Source: Pseudidiomarina sp. CB1 (GTDB lineage Bacteria > Pseudomonadota > Gammaproteobacteria > Enterobacterales > Alteromonadaceae). Taken from it: a stretch of DNA of 64,000 nucleotides. Positions 54,168 to 63,793 of this stretch are shown here, piece after piece. Both the position numbers and the translations under genes were made by a program. The notes beneath the pieces are model-generated. The model searched no databases. It saw nothing but the letters and a program-made list of their open reading frames with translations, and was not told where the DNA came from. The stretch's first letter is position 1. The number at the start of each line of letters is the position of its first letter. The DNA lies in contig NZ_JANTPU010000001.1 in assembly GCF_024752025.1 (NCBI RefSeq), forward strand, positions 248,001 to 312,000, given 5' to 3'.

Positions 54168-55394
54168 ATGGATTTCCAGCCTAGTGCCAAAACTTTAGAA
54201 TATCGCAAGCGACTGATTCAATTTATAAAAGAAAATATTGAGCCGATTGAGTCGAATTACCATAAAGAATGCCGACGGCTGAACCCAGATGCTAATTGGC
54301 GTAACTGGGAAGTACCCCCGATTGTGGCTGAGCTCAAAGCTAAAGCGCGTGCAGCGGGTTTATGGAACCTGTTCTTACCTGACGCCGAATTAGGCGCAGG
54401 CCTCACCACGCTAGAATATGCACCACTGGCCGAAGTGATGGGGCATAGCTTGCTTGCCCCTGAAGTCTTCAATTGTAATGCACCCGACACCGGCAACATG
54501 GAAGTGCTCTATCATTTTGGCTCTGCCGCACAAAAACAAGAATGGTTAACGCCCCTGCTAAACGGTGAGATCCGTTCGGTGTTTTGCATGACCGAACCGG
54601 ACGTCGCCTCGTCGGATGCCACCAATATGCAAACTTCAATTACTGCCGATGGTGATGACGTCGTGATTAGTGGACGTAAATGGTGGTCGACGGGATTAGG
54701 CCATCCGGACGCTCAGTTTGCCATTGTCATGGGGTTAACTGACCCTGATGCGTCAAAACATCAGCGCCATTCGATGGTGCTGGTACCGCTGACTACGCCG
54801 GGCGTAACTATTGAACGGATGTTGCCTGCGTTTGGCGAATACGATGCGCCGTATGGCCACGGCGAGGTCGTGTTTGATCAGGTGCGGGTGCCAAAGTCGA
54901 ATGTGATTGGTGACTTGGGCGACGGCTTTAAAATTGCGCAAGGACGCCTTGGTCCGGGTCGTATTCACCATTGCATGCGCGCCTTGGGCGCTGCCGAAAA
55001 AGCTTTGCAATTGTTTATGAAGCGCGGCCAAGACCGCATCGCGTTTGGCAAGCCGTTGCTGCAGTTGGGTGGTAATCTAGAGCGGGTAGCAGATATGCGC
55101 ATTGCCATCGATCAAGCGCGCTTATTGACGTTCTTTGCTGCTTGGAAAATCGACCAAGTAGGCGCCATGAAGGCATTGGCTGAAATCTCTGCGATTAAAG
55201 TAGTGGCACCGAACGTGTTGCAACAAGTAGTTGATGAAGCGATCCAATTATATGGTGGTGCAGGTGTTAGCCATGATGTGCCGCTGACGCAGCTCTTTGC
55301 AGTTGCGCGTGCGCTGCGTATCGCTGATGGTCCGGATGCAGTGCATCGCGCAACCATCGCCAAAGTTGAATTGGCAAAATACCGGGAGCGTTAA
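54168..55394 (+). CDS. Acyl-CoA dehydrogenase, ACAD10/11-like
   Basis: 408 residues from the ATG at 54168. N-terminal helical part, the flavin region FCMTEPDVASSDATN and ISGRKWWSTGLGHPDA (the WWSTG/WWITG form is typical of the ACAD10/11 branch), C-terminal GPGRIHHCMRALGAAEKAL and YGGAGVSHDVPLTQ. The usual alpha,beta-dehydrogenation of acyl-CoA is possible, but its partner genes, an APH-like kinase and an SDR, point to the route in which a 4-hydroxyacyl-CoA is phosphorylated and rearranged. The next gene follows after one base. Confidence 0.9.
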   Translation: MDFQPSAKTLEYRKRLIQFIKENIEPIESNYHKECRRLNPDANWRNWEVPPIVAELKAKARAAGLWNLFLPDAELGAGLTTLEYAPLAEVMGHSLLAPEVFNCNAPDTGNMEVLYHFGSAAQKQEWLTPLLNGEIRSVFCMTEPDVASSDATNMQTSITADGDDVVISGRKWWSTGLGHPDAQFAIVMGLTDPDASKHQRHSMVLVPLTTPGVTIERMLPAFGEYDAPYGHGEVVFDQVRVPKSNVIGDLGDGFKIAQGRLGPGRIHHCMRALGAAEKALQLFMKRGQDRIAFGKPLLQLGGNLERVADMRIAIDQARLLTFFAAWKIDQVGAMKALAEISAIKVVAPNVLQQVVDEAIQLYGGAGVSHDVPLTQLFAVARALRIADGPDAVHRATIAKVELAKYRER

Positions 55395-55395
55395 C

Positions 55396-56487
55396 ATGAG
55401 TCGTAGTGATCTTGAAGATCGAGCGGGTAAGGTGCGGGAAGGTGAAGAGATCCATCGCGAGCGCTTAGCTACGTACTTGAAGGACAAGTTTCCACACCTC
55501 GAAGGTGATTTGCGTATTACCCAATACGCTGGTGGGGCATCAAACTGGACCTACCGTTTACAGTTTGCCAATGCCGACTGGATACTCCGTCGACCTCCTG
55601 CGGGTACGAAAGCCAAATCGGCACATGATATGGGCCGTGAATACCGGCTACAGAAAGCGCTTGAACCGGTGTTTCGTTATGTACCGAAAATGCTGCACTA
55701 CACTGACGACGAGAGCATTATCGGCGCTGAATTTTATGTCATGGAGCGTATTGCAGGGATAATCCCGCGCAAGAATATGCCACGCGGTCTCGAGCTGAGC
55801 GAGGCGGAAACCCGTAAGCTCTGTGAAAATGCGCTCGATTGCTTAATCGAGCTGCACAGCATTGATATCAAAGAGCATGGTTTAGATCAGCTCGCGAAAG
55901 GCGAGGGCTATACTGAGCGCCAAGTGCTGGGCTGGAATAAACGCTACCGGCTGGCGAAAACCTGGAACGTGCCGAAAAGCGAAAAAATAATGCAGTGGCT
56001 CGAGCAAAACATGCCAAAGAACGAACGTTTGTGCATGACCCATAATGATTTTCGCTTCGACAACTTGGTACTGGATACTGAAGACCCTAGCCACATCATC
56101 GGTGTGTTGGATTGGGAGCTCGCTACCATCGGTAATCCGCTGATGGATGTTGGCAATAGCCTCGCTTATTGGATCCAAGCTGATGATGATGCTATTGCCC
56201 GCTCAACACGCCGGCAACCGACGCATTTACAAGGCATGCTGACACGTGACGAAGTGATTCGCTATTACTGCGAACGCATGAATGTCGACGTCGCCGATTT
56301 TAGTTTTTATGAAGTGTTCGGATTGTTCCGTTTAAGCGTCATCGCCCAGCAAATCTATTACCGTTACCATCACAAGCAAACGCGCAACAAAGCCTTCAAG
56401 AATTTTTGGTTCTTGGTGCACTATCTGCACTGGCGTTGCCGCAAAATCATGCGCCAAGCAAACAAAAACAATAAGGGGAAGTCATGA
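55396..56487 (+). CDS. APH-family phosphotransferase, ACAD10/LvaA-like kinase
   Basis: 363 residues from the ATG at 55396, with GGGAG 7 bases upstream inside the dehydrogenase gene. Kinase-like fold: QYAGGASNWTYRL nucleotide loop, FYVMERIAGIIPR hinge, catalytic loop CMTHNDFRFDNLVLD (HxDxxxxN), and metal aspartate VLDWELATIGNPLMDVG. This is the branch fused to acyl-CoA dehydrogenase in human ACAD10/ACAD11 and present as LvaA in the levulinate pathway of Pseudomonas putida, where it phosphorylates a 4-hydroxyacyl-CoA. It is not an antibiotic-resistance kinase by context. Confidence 0.87.
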   Translation: MSRSDLEDRAGKVREGEEIHRERLATYLKDKFPHLEGDLRITQYAGGASNWTYRLQFANADWILRRPPAGTKAKSAHDMGREYRLQKALEPVFRYVPKMLHYTDDESIIGAEFYVMERIAGIIPRKNMPRGLELSEAETRKLCENALDCLIELHSIDIKEHGLDQLAKGEGYTERQVLGWNKRYRLAKTWNVPKSEKIMQWLEQNMPKNERLCMTHNDFRFDNLVLDTEDPSHIIGVLDWELATIGNPLMDVGNSLAYWIQADDDAIARSTRRQPTHLQGMLTRDEVIRYYCERMNVDVADFSFYEVFGLFRLSVIAQQIYYRYHHKQTRNKAFKNFWFLVHYLHWRCRKIMRQANKNNKGKS

Positions 56488-57248
56488 CGCATTCGCTACG
56501 AAAAACGATTTTGATCACAGGTGCGAGTTCGGGTTTAGGTGAGGGGATGGCCCGAGAGTTCGCTGCTAAGGGGCGTAATTTAGCGCTTTGTGCGCGGCGC
56601 ACCGAACGCTTGGAGCAGTTGAAAAGCGAGCTTGAAGCAAAGCATCCTGAGAGTACCATTAGCATCAAGGCGTTGGATGTGAACGATCACGATCAAGTGT
56701 TCGAGGTGTTCAAAGCATTTAAAACGGAGTTTGGCACCATTGACCGGGTGATCGTCAACGCCGGTATGGGGAAGGGTGCTTCGTTGGGCACTGGGTATTT
56801 TTATGCCAATGTGCAAACCGCACAAACGAATTTTGTGGCCGCTGTTGCTCAGTGTGAAGCTGCACTTGAAATCTTCCGTGAACAAAATCACGGGCACCTG
56901 GTGACCATGAGTTCAATTAGCGCATTGCGCGGCATGCCGCGAGCTATGACGGTCTATGCTGCAACTAAGGCTGGCTTGTCAGCCTTAACTGAAGGTATTC
57001 GGGCCGACCTAATAAAGTCGCGTTCACCGATCAAAACCAGTTGTATTATGCCTGGCTATATTCGCTCTGAAATCAATGAGAAGGTGAAGAATACCCCATT
57101 TATGATCGACAACGAAACCGGTTGTCGGCTATTGGTCAGGGCGATAGAGAAGGAGCCCGTGAAGGCTTATGTACCAACTTGGCCGTGGGCGCTCATCGGC
57201 TTTCTAATGAAGCGCCTGCCGCTGAAAATGGTGATGAAGCTAAGCTAA
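56484..57248 (+). CDS. Short-chain dehydrogenase of the acyl-CoA operon
   Basis: 254 residues. TGASSGLGEGMAREFA cofactor motif, NAGMG, MSSISALRG with the catalytic Ser, VYAATKAGL (YxxxK). C-terminal hydrophobic-basic tail WPWALIGFLMKRLPLKMVMK may bind the membrane. It overlaps the kinase gene by 4 bp and so belongs to the operon. It could oxidise a hydroxyacyl intermediate. It overlaps the facing gene by 4 bp at its end. Confidence 0.88.
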   Translation: MTHSLRKTILITGASSGLGEGMAREFAAKGRNLALCARRTERLEQLKSELEAKHPESTISIKALDVNDHDQVFEVFKAFKTEFGTIDRVIVNAGMGKGASLGTGYFYANVQTAQTNFVAAVAQCEAALEIFREQNHGHLVTMSSISALRGMPRAMTVYAATKAGLSALTEGIRADLIKSRSPIKTSCIMPGYIRSEINEKVKNTPFMIDNETGCRLLVRAIEKEPVKAYVPTWPWALIGFLMKRLPLKMVMKLS

Positions 57249-57703
57249 TCTTTGCTGCTATTGTGGCGACAACCATTGACCCGCTCGGTCGCAACGCTGA
57301 GCGTGGTTGCTCCGCCTTCGGCGAGTTCATAAACGAATGAACTCGCTGCGACGCTGAGGTCTCCGCGAGAGGCTTCATGTAAAATCACTACTCGACGAGC
57401 TTCTCGTCTAATACCGACGCAACCGGCCGCTTTTGGCGAAGTCGCGAGGCGTTGCCATTCTTGAGTTAGCAACTTTTGTGCCCAGACTTCATAGCCTTCC
57501 CAACTCGGATTTGCGCCGCGTTTGCACTGATACACATACAACTGTGCCGCACTGTCTGCCGTGACGGACGTTTCGATGGACTGGCAATTCGCTACGGTCG
57601 GCGGCTCAGGCTGGTAAACGGTCCATTGATAGATAAGTACCGCAACAAAAAGCACGGCCAAGGTGATGATCGCTGCTAAAAACCATAGAGCTATGCGTTT
57701 CAT
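57245..57703 (-). CDS. Single-pass membrane protein, unknown
   Basis: 152 residues. N-terminal helix (MKRIALWFLAAIITLAVLFV, about 4-26), then a soluble domain with three cysteines (ANCQS, YQCKRG, AGCVG) and one more near the C-terminus (NGCRH), which would be periplasmic. AGGAT lies 8 bases before the ATG. It follows the pirin gene by 11 bases on the same strand. No family recognised. Confidence 0.6.
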   Translation of the reverse strand: MKRIALWFLAAIITLAVLFVAVLIYQWTVYQPEPPTVANCQSIETSVTADSAAQLYVYQCKRGANPSWEGYEVWAQKLLTQEWQRLATSPKAAGCVGIRREARRVVILHEASRGDLSVAASSFVYELAEGGATTLSVATERVNGCRHNSSKD

Positions 57704-57714
57704 GCTGGTAAATC

Positions 57715-58683
57715 CTATTCGTCGGTTGTTTTAGACTTCGCTGGTAAATCGGGCGCCAGCAACCGCTCGCCATTATAGCGTTGAACGCGACCAAAGCGCT
57801 CATGCCCAGCATTCCACTCTTGTTGCGCTAGACGAATGCGCTCGGGCTCACTACTAACGAAATTCCACCACATGTGCACGGGACGCGCAAACGCTTCGCC
57901 GCCAAGCACCAAAACAATGGTATCAGCAGCTAGTTCAAGGGTCACTGTGGAACGCCCTGCGCCAAGCAATAGCAGTTCATGGCGTTCGACGGTTTTACTC
58001 AGCGCATCAAGACGTCCTTCGACCACATACAAGCCGTATTCATGCTGTTCATTTAAGCGTAATTCACTGACCGCAACGCGCGGAGTCTTTAATTGCATGG
58101 CGAAAATAGGGTGAAACTGACGTGCGGGCGAGGAGTATTTGCGTTCACCGGCAGTGTACTCACCCATAATCAATGTGGCTTGGCTTTCGCCGACGGCAAA
58201 CGAGGGTAAGTTCTTGTAATGGTCAAAACAGGGGGCCGTCGTTTCGGCTTCTGCTGGCAAAGCCGCCCACAACTGCAGTCCGTGTAGCGGGTCCGTTACC
58301 TGTTGCGCCGCGACCTCCGCATGCGAAATACCATTACCGGCAGTCATCAGGTTCAATTCGTTCGCTCGCAGGGCTTGTTCATAGCCAAGGCTGTCTTGGT
58401 GGAGTAACTGACCGGACAACAACCAGGTGATGGTTTGCAGGCCAATATGTGGATGTGGCGGCACATCGAACTGTTGATAGTCGTTAGGCGCGACAGGGCC
58501 GAAGTGGTCAAGAAAACACCATGGACCAATCATACGCACATCGCGTTGTGGAACGCTGCGAAAGACCCGCATTTTCGGGGTGAGTTGACGTGCTAACGCG
58601 GGTAAAACCTTTACTTCACGGCGGGTATGTGCCGATTCACACGGTGTCGGTTGGCTTTCACTATCTGCTGGCGTACGTGTCAT
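57715..58683 (-). CDS. Pirin-family cupin protein
   Basis: 322 residues from the ATG at 58683 (AGGA 11 bases upstream); a TTG start would add seven residues. Metal-binding cupin motif PPHPHIGLQTITWLLSG followed by HQDSLG and AGNGISHAE, which supply the three His and one Glu ligands. The C-terminal cupin repeat contains LFVLGGEAFA-like VLVLGGEAFARPV. Some pirins are quercetinases or redox sensors. Alone apart from the small membrane gene downstream. Confidence 0.88.
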   Translation of the reverse strand: MTRTPADSESQPTPCESAHTRREVKVLPALARQLTPKMRVFRSVPQRDVRMIGPWCFLDHFGPVAPNDYQQFDVPPHPHIGLQTITWLLSGQLLHQDSLGYEQALRANELNLMTAGNGISHAEVAAQQVTDPLHGLQLWAALPAEAETTAPCFDHYKNLPSFAVGESQATLIMGEYTAGERKYSSPARQFHPIFAMQLKTPRVAVSELRLNEQHEYGLYVVEGRLDALSKTVERHELLLLGAGRSTVTLELAADTIVLVLGGEAFARPVHMWWNFVSSEPERIRLAQQEWNAGHERFGRVQRYNGERLLAPDLPAKSKTTDE

Positions 58684-58816
58684 AACCCATGCATCCTGTT
58701 TCAAAACCTTGCCCAGAGTATGCCAGCGTTGTCACGAAAGATCGATATTCGACTATACGCTGACTTTCTTCTTCGACTAAGATTGGTTAAGGTGAATCAA
58801 CAACCTAGGAGCCAGC

Positions 58817-58996
58817 ATGATCTATGCACTGATTTTAATTGTCATTGGTATAGCAGTAGCGCTAAGCGGCGTGTGGGAACAGAATTTGTTTACCATTATG
58901 CTCGGTGCGTTGCTGGAAATTATCGGTTGGGTGTGGTTTTTCATAACGTGGCGATCCGCTAAAAAACAGGGGCAACTCGATAACAATGAAAAGTAG
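58817..58996 (+). CDS. 59-residue two-helix membrane protein
   Basis: A short frame with a strong ribosome site (AGGAG 6 bases before the ATG). Two hydrophobic helices: IYALILIVIGIAVALSGV and LFTIMLGALLEIIGWVWFFI, then a charged tail. It overlaps the next gene by 11 bp, which supports real translation. It is first in the set of three small membrane genes before pxpABC. No family recognised. Confidence 0.7.
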   Translation: MIYALILIVIGIAVALSGVWEQNLFTIMLGALLEIIGWVWFFITWRSAKKQGQLDNNEK

Positions 58997-59276
58997 TATC
59001 GTAAAACGAATTCTCGCCATCGCCTTGATCGTGGCAGGTGTTGTTACCGCAGTATTGGCGTCGAAAGACGCTGGTAGTGTGCGCTGGATGGGGTTATTTT
59101 TGCTGGTTTCAGGAATTTACTTCTTGGTCAGTCAAAAAGCCAGTCCTGAGCAGCGTGAACAAGCCGCACAACAACGGCACACCACGCCTCCGATCAAATG
59201 GTATCAATCGCCCATTCTTTGGGTTCCGGTAGCCGCACTGATTATTGCTTTGGTGTCATTCTATGTCGCTAACTAA
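58986..59276 (+). CDS. 96-residue membrane protein, unknown
   Basis: Three hydrophobic segments: about 7-25 (VKRILAIALIVAGVVTAVLA), 34-48 (MGLFLLVSGIYFLVS), and 77-94 (LWVPVAALIIALVSFYVAN). A basic/Gln-rich loop between the second and third. It overlaps the genes on both sides (11 and 14 bp). No family recognised; it may form a complex with its neighbours. Confidence 0.7.
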   Translation: MKSSIVKRILAIALIVAGVVTAVLASKDAGSVRWMGLFLLVSGIYFLVSQKASPEQREQAAQQRHTTPPIKWYQSPILWVPVAALIIALVSFYVAN

Positions 59277-59670
59277 ACGTTTAGTCATTTTGGCCGGCTT
59301 AGTCGGCTTAATGTTTTATAACGCTACGGCGGAGCAACTTTGGGCCACTATCGTCGATTATCAATTGAGTTGGTATAAACTTGGTGTGCCTTTGGCTTGG
59401 GGCCTGATTTTAGGTGCGTTGGTTAATCTCATCGGGCTTAGTAGCCTGCAAAAATGGTTGGAGCCGCTCACCTTCATTAGTGCATCATTAACCACTTTAG
59501 GGTTGACCGGTGCTGCTGCGATTTATGCCGCGCACCAGCAAGCAGGGTTACTGCTACCGGCATTAATGATTAGCGCCATTGGCATTGGGCTGTATTTATT
59601 CGTCTACAGCTTTGCGCGGTTTTCAGCACACAAGCAAGCGACAGCAGAGCGTAAGGACGGTGAGTCGTAG
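59263..59670 (+). CDS. 135-residue membrane protein, unknown
   Basis: From the ATG at 59263 (MSLTKRLVILAGLVGLMFYN). Four hydrophobic segments at about 6-22, 43-60, 70-88 and 97-115; C-terminal basic tail. The pxpA start follows one base after its stop. Together with the two preceding genes it is physically joined to 5-oxoprolinase, so a role in 5-oxoproline uptake is conceivable, but none of the known transporter families is visible. Confidence 0.68.
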   Translation: MSLTKRLVILAGLVGLMFYNATAEQLWATIVDYQLSWYKLGVPLAWGLILGALVNLIGLSSLQKWLEPLTFISASLTTLGLTGAAAIYAAHQQAGLLLPALMISAIGIGLYLFVYSFARFSAHKQATAERKDGES

Positions 59671-59671
59671 C

Positions 59672-60412
59672 ATGGACTTAAACTGTGATTTAGGTGAAGG
59701 TTATGGCGTATGGCGGATGGGCGACGACGCAGCAGTGATGCCGTTTATTGATCGCGCCAACATCGCTTGTGGTTTTCATGCTGGTGACTTTACCATCATG
59801 CAGACAACGGTGCGTCTCGCCAAAGAGCATGGCGTAAAAGTGGGGGCGCACCCGAGCTATCCTGACCGCCATGGCTTCGGTCGCCGTTCAATGTCGGTCA
59901 CTGCCGATGAATTGCGTGCGCAATTGCTTTATCAAATAGGTGCTTTGCAAGCTATATGCCATGCCGAGCAAGTGCCATTGCGGTACGTAAAGCCGCATGG
60001 CGCACTTTATAACGACATGCAAACCGACGTCACGCTGTTCACCCTAGTGGTGCAAACCCTTGGTGAGTTTAATCGTGGTCGGGCGCAACCATTGCAGCTG
60101 ATGACCTTGGCGAAAGTGCAGCGTGAGCGGGAACAGGAAATCGCGGCAAAGCACAATGTTGAATTGCTGTTTGAAGCGTTTGCCGACCGCTGCTATGAGA
60201 GTAACGGTCACCTTCGCGCCCGTAGCTTTGAAGGTGCAGTGCTCCATGATCAAGATGCCATTGTCGCACAGGCTTTAGCTTTCTCACGGGGCGAAGCGAT
60301 AACCGCTCATGACGGGAGTTCGCTGTTGCTAGCTGCCGATACGTTGTGCGTGCATGGTGACAATCCTCACGCGCTCGCGGTGGTGAAAGCGATCCGCGCT
60401 GAAATTTTATGA
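59672..60412 (+). CDS. pxpA: 5-oxoprolinase subunit PxpA (LamB/YcsF family)
   Basis: 246 residues from the ATG at 59672. Signature MDLNCDLGEGYGVWRMGDDA, ANIACGFHAGD, GVKVGAHPSYPD, YVKPHGALYNDM and ADRCYESNGHLRAR. It cleaves phosphorylated 5-oxoproline with PxpB and PxpC to give glutamate. The ATG 93 bases upstream is inside the previous gene and not used. ATGA overlap with pxpB. Confidence 0.95.
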   Translation: MDLNCDLGEGYGVWRMGDDAAVMPFIDRANIACGFHAGDFTIMQTTVRLAKEHGVKVGAHPSYPDRHGFGRRSMSVTADELRAQLLYQIGALQAICHAEQVPLRYVKPHGALYNDMQTDVTLFTLVVQTLGEFNRGRAQPLQLMTLAKVQREREQEIAAKHNVELLFEAFADRCYESNGHLRARSFEGAVLHDQDAIVAQALAFSRGEAITAHDGSSLLLAADTLCVHGDNPHALAVVKAIRAEIL

Positions 60413-61083
60413 ATTGGCAATTTCAAACTGCAGCACCCGACGCGCTTATGCTTGTGCTCGAAGAACGTATTGATATCCACGTTAATCGCGCTATTCAGCG
60501 TCTGGCTAGGGAGCTGGCGGATCATGCTGCGGTGCAAGAAGTTGTGCCGAGCTACCACACGTTACTGATCTATTACGACGTACTGGAAGTGAATGAAAAG
60601 CAGTTACGGCACCTGTTAGAACCTGTTGTAAAAGCGTTGCTCGCGGCTCCCGAAGACGTCACGCCACAACAATCCTCCTTGCACACGATTGCAGTATGTT
60701 ATCACCCTGAAGTTGCAGCAGATATCGAAGCTGTTGCCGCGGCCACTGAGCTTTCAGTGGCGGCGGTCGCCGAGCTACACAGTGGCACTACCTACCATGT
60801 TTATGCTTTAGGTTTTGCACCAGGTTTTGCCTACCTCGGTGACGTGCCCGAGCAACTGCGGTTGCCACGGCATAGTACGCCGCGGCAAAAAGTTCCTAAA
60901 GGCAGTGTTGCCATAGCTGGGCAGCAAACAGCAATTTATCCTCGGACATCGCCCGGTGGTTGGCAGTTGATTGGCCGCGCGCTGCAATGGCCTGAATTGC
61001 AAGCTGGCGATCGCGTGCGCTTTAAGCCGATGTCATTAGAGGAATTTCGACGCATGAACGACCAGGAGTCGAGCAATGGCTAA
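60409..61083 (+). CDS. pxpB: 5-oxoprolinase subunit PxpB
   Basis: 224 residues. KipI-like: N-terminal VLEERIDIHVNRAIQRLA, then GFAPGFAYLGDVPEQLRLPR and the C-terminal PKGSVAIAGQQTAIYPRTSP with PGGWQLIGRA. It works with PxpC as the ATP-dependent part of the prokaryotic 5-oxoprolinase. It overlaps pxpA by 4 bp and pxpC by 8 bp. Confidence 0.95.
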   Translation: MNWQFQTAAPDALMLVLEERIDIHVNRAIQRLARELADHAAVQEVVPSYHTLLIYYDVLEVNEKQLRHLLEPVVKALLAAPEDVTPQQSSLHTIAVCYHPEVAADIEAVAAATELSVAAVAELHSGTTYHVYALGFAPGFAYLGDVPEQLRLPRHSTPRQKVPKGSVAIAGQQTAIYPRTSPGGWQLIGRALQWPELQAGDRVRFKPMSLEEFRRMNDQESSNG

Positions 61084-62020
61084 TCAGGTAGTGCAAATTC
61101 AACAACCTGGTTTGTTAGCGACGCTGCAAGATTATGGCCGCTATGGCCATCTTGCGCAGGGAATTACGCACGGGGGACCAATGGATGAGCGGGCCTTTTT
61201 ATGGGCTAATCGTTTATTGGGTAATGACTTTAATGCAGCGCAAATTGAAGTCACTTTGGGACAGTTTAAGGCAACGTTTCTGCGCGACACCCTATTTGCC
61301 GTGACTGGGGCTGAATTTCCCCTACGCCTTAACGATCAAATGGTGAAAACGTGGCGGGTGCTGCAAGCACGGGCAGGGGATACCCTTAGCATTGGCGTTA
61401 ACGACCTCGGTTTACGTTGCTATTTAGCGGTCAGTGGCGGCTTTGCTGCGCCATCGGTGCACGGTAGTGTAGCTACTGTCGTGCGTGACGGTTTAGGCGG
61501 TTTGCGGCAGGATGGCACGCCACTGCAAAAAGGAGATGCACTAGGCGCGCACCAAGCCAAGCACAAGACCTTGGAAAGTCGTCGGCCAAGCAGTCGGTTG
61601 AATCTGAGTATTCCACCACAGCCGCTACTCAACGTCGTGCCAGCAGGGCAGTGGTCAAAATTCGCCCGGAAAGCGCGTGAGTTACTGGTTGGCCAAAGCT
61701 ATGAAGTGACCGCGCAACAGGATCGTATGGGCGTACGCTTGAAAGGTATGCATAAGCTTACCGATGTACCGCAGTCGATGATTTCTGAACCGTTGCCGTT
61801 GGGCAGTATTCAACTACCAGCGGATGGCCAACCTATCGCGATGATGAATGATCACCAAACTCTCGGTGGTTACCCCAAAATTGGTGTTCTAACGTGGACC
61901 GCACGTTGTCTACTCGCGCAGTTGCCGGCGGGTCGCAAAGTGCAGTTTCGTTGGCAAGAGCTTGATGAAGCTCAGCGCGAACTACGCCAAGTCTACCGGT
62001 TTTTTAATATCCGCCGCTGA
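61076..62020 (+). CDS. pxpC: 5-oxoprolinase subunit PxpC
   Basis: 314 residues. KipA/biotin-dependent-carboxylase-like cyclophilin fold: [50 protein letters not shown], and DRMGVRLKG. Ribosome site CAGGAG within pxpB. It completes PxpABC, which recycles the damage product 5-oxoproline to glutamate. Confidence 0.95.
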   Translation: MANQVVQIQQPGLLATLQDYGRYGHLAQGITHGGPMDERAFLWANRLLGNDFNAAQIEVTLGQFKATFLRDTLFAVTGAEFPLRLNDQMVKTWRVLQARAGDTLSIGVNDLGLRCYLAVSGGFAAPSVHGSVATVVRDGLGGLRQDGTPLQKGDALGAHQAKHKTLESRRPSSRLNLSIPPQPLLNVVPAGQWSKFARKARELLVGQSYEVTAQQDRMGVRLKGMHKLTDVPQSMISEPLPLGSIQLPADGQPIAMMNDHQTLGGYPKIGVLTWTARCLLAQLPAGRKVQFRWQELDEAQRELRQVYRFFNIRR

Positions 62021-62091
62021 GCCTTGCCAGCAGGCCAATAAACTGCGATCATAGCGCTCTTTTTTGGAACGAGAGTGGAGAAGTAACGTCC

Positions 62092-63753
62092 ATGGCAGCA
62101 GATGCGCCTCGCAGTAACTTTATTCGTCAGATCATCGACAAAGATCTTGCCAGCGGTAAGCATTCGTCGGTGCATACCCGGTTCCCACCTGAGCCGAATG
62201 GCTTTTTGCACATTGGCCACGCTAAGTCGATCGTGCTGAACTTTGGTATTGCTAAAGATTACCAAGGCCAATGTAACCTGCGCTTTGACGACACCAACCC
62301 ACTGAAAGAAAAAGTCGACTACGTTAACTCGATTCAAGAAGACGTAAAATGGCTGGGTTACACGTGGGAAGGTCAACCACGTTATTCATCGAACTATTTT
62401 GACCAGCTGCACGCCTATGCAGTGGAGCTCATCGAGAAAGGCTTGGCCTATGTCGATTTCTCCAGCCAAGACGAAATGCGTGAAATGCGTGGTACGTTGA
62501 AAGAGCCAGGCAAAAATAGTCCTTATCGTGATACCTCCGTCGAAGAAAATCTTCAGCATTTTGCCGATATGACTGCCGGTAAGTACGAGGAAGGTAAGGC
62601 AGCGCTGCGTGCGAAGATCGACATGAGCTCGCCGTTTATGGTTCTGCGCGATCCAGTGATTTATCGTGTGCGTTTTGCCCACCATCACCAAACCGGTGAC
62701 AAGTGGTGCGTTTACCCAATGTATGACTTCACGCATTGTATTTCGGACGCGTTGGAAGGCATTACTCACTCGCTGTGTACCCTAGAATTTCAAGATAACC
62801 GTCGTTTGTACGACTGGGTGTTGGATAACATCAGCATTGACTGCCATCCACAGCAGATCGAATTCTCGCGCTTGAACCTGCAGTACACTGTCATGAGTAA
62901 GCGTAAGCTGAATTTGCTGGTGGAAGAGGGTAAGGTGAGTGGTTGGGATGATCCGCGTATGCCAACCATTGCAGGGATGCGTCGTCGTGGTTATACACCA
63001 AGCTCAGTGCGTGAGTTCTGCCACCGCATTGGTGTCACCAAGATGGATAATCAAGTTGAAATGAGCATGCTTGAAGCCTGTATCCGTGACGAATTGAATC
63101 ACGGTGCACCGCGTGCCATGGCGGTTATTGATCCAGTTCGTTTGGTGATTGAGAACTATCCAGAAGGTGAGGTAGAGCAGTTGCAAGCGCCTAACCATCC
63201 AAATGACGAAAGTATGGGAAGCCGTGAAGTACCGTTTGCCCGCGAAATTTTTATTGAACGTGAAGACTTTCGTGAATCCGCCAACAAGAAATACAAACGC
63301 TTGGTGCTTGATAAAGAAGTGCGCCTACGCAATGCCTACGTGATCAAAGCCGAACGGGTTGAGAAAGACGCTGATGGCAACATCACTACGATTTTCTGTA
63401 GCTACGACCCAGAAACTTTGGGTAAAGATCCAGCCGATGGCCGCAAGGTAAAAGGCGTGATTCATTGGGTTGCAGCAGAGCATGCAAAACCGGCTGAATT
63501 CCGCTTGTACGATCGTCTTTTCCAAGTGCCAAACCCGGCCGCTGAAGAAGACTTCTTTAGCACCTTGAATCCGGATTCCTTAGTGGTTAAGCAAGGCTAT
63601 GTGGAGCCAAGCATGGCTGCAGCAAAGGCGGAAAAGCCGTTCCAGTTTGAACGGATTGGTTATTTCTGTGCTGACAGCAACGACAGTTCTGCTGAGCACT
63701 TAGTGTTCAATCAAACGGTAGGTTTACGTGATACTTGGAATGACGAGGCTTAA
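62092..63753 (+). CDS. glnS: Glutaminyl-tRNA synthetase
   Basis: 553 residues, as in E. coli. HIGH motif [16 protein letters not shown], class I signature VMSKRKL, anticodon-binding beta barrels ([16 protein letters not shown]). GAGAAG precedes the ATG. Presence of GlnRS fits a gammaproteobacterium that does not use the Gat amidotransferase route for Gln-tRNA. Confidence 0.97.
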   Translation: MAADAPRSNFIRQIIDKDLASGKHSSVHTRFPPEPNGFLHIGHAKSIVLNFGIAKDYQGQCNLRFDDTNPLKEKVDYVNSIQEDVKWLGYTWEGQPRYSSNYFDQLHAYAVELIEKGLAYVDFSSQDEMREMRGTLKEPGKNSPYRDTSVEENLQHFADMTAGKYEEGKAALRAKIDMSSPFMVLRDPVIYRVRFAHHHQTGDKWCVYPMYDFTHCISDALEGITHSLCTLEFQDNRRLYDWVLDNISIDCHPQQIEFSRLNLQYTVMSKRKLNLLVEEGKVSGWDDPRMPTIAGMRRRGYTPSSVREFCHRIGVTKMDNQVEMSMLEACIRDELNHGAPRAMAVIDPVRLVIENYPEGEVEQLQAPNHPNDESMGSREVPFAREIFIEREDFRESANKKYKRLVLDKEVRLRNAYVIKAERVEKDADGNITTIFCSYDPETLGKDPADGRKVKGVIHWVAAEHAKPAEFRLYDRLFQVPNPAAEEDFFSTLNPDSLVVKQGYVEPSMAAAKAEKPFQFERIGYFCADSNDSSAEHLVFNQTVGLRDTWNDEA

Positions 63754-63766
63754 GCACGCTTAAGCC
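63747..63766 (+). terminator. Hairpin at the glnS stop codon
   Basis: GGCTTAAG, loop CACG, CTTAAGCC (63747-63766); the glnS stop TAA (63751-63753) lies in the first arm. It is followed by CCGTTTATC, with no real T-run. A weak or RNA-stabilising hairpin; a minus-strand gene faces it. Confidence 0.5.
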
Positions 63767-63793
63767 CCGTTTATCTTGGTAGAAAGTCAGCGA

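Noticed and set aside
55396-56487. Aminoglycoside resistance kinase
   Set aside because: The APH fold is shared, but the operon with an ACAD10/11-like dehydrogenase and SDR points to acyl-CoA metabolism.
58729-58759. Promoter before the small membrane genes (TTGTCA and TATACG)
   Set aside because: The spacer is 19 bases, outside the usual range, so it was not annotated.
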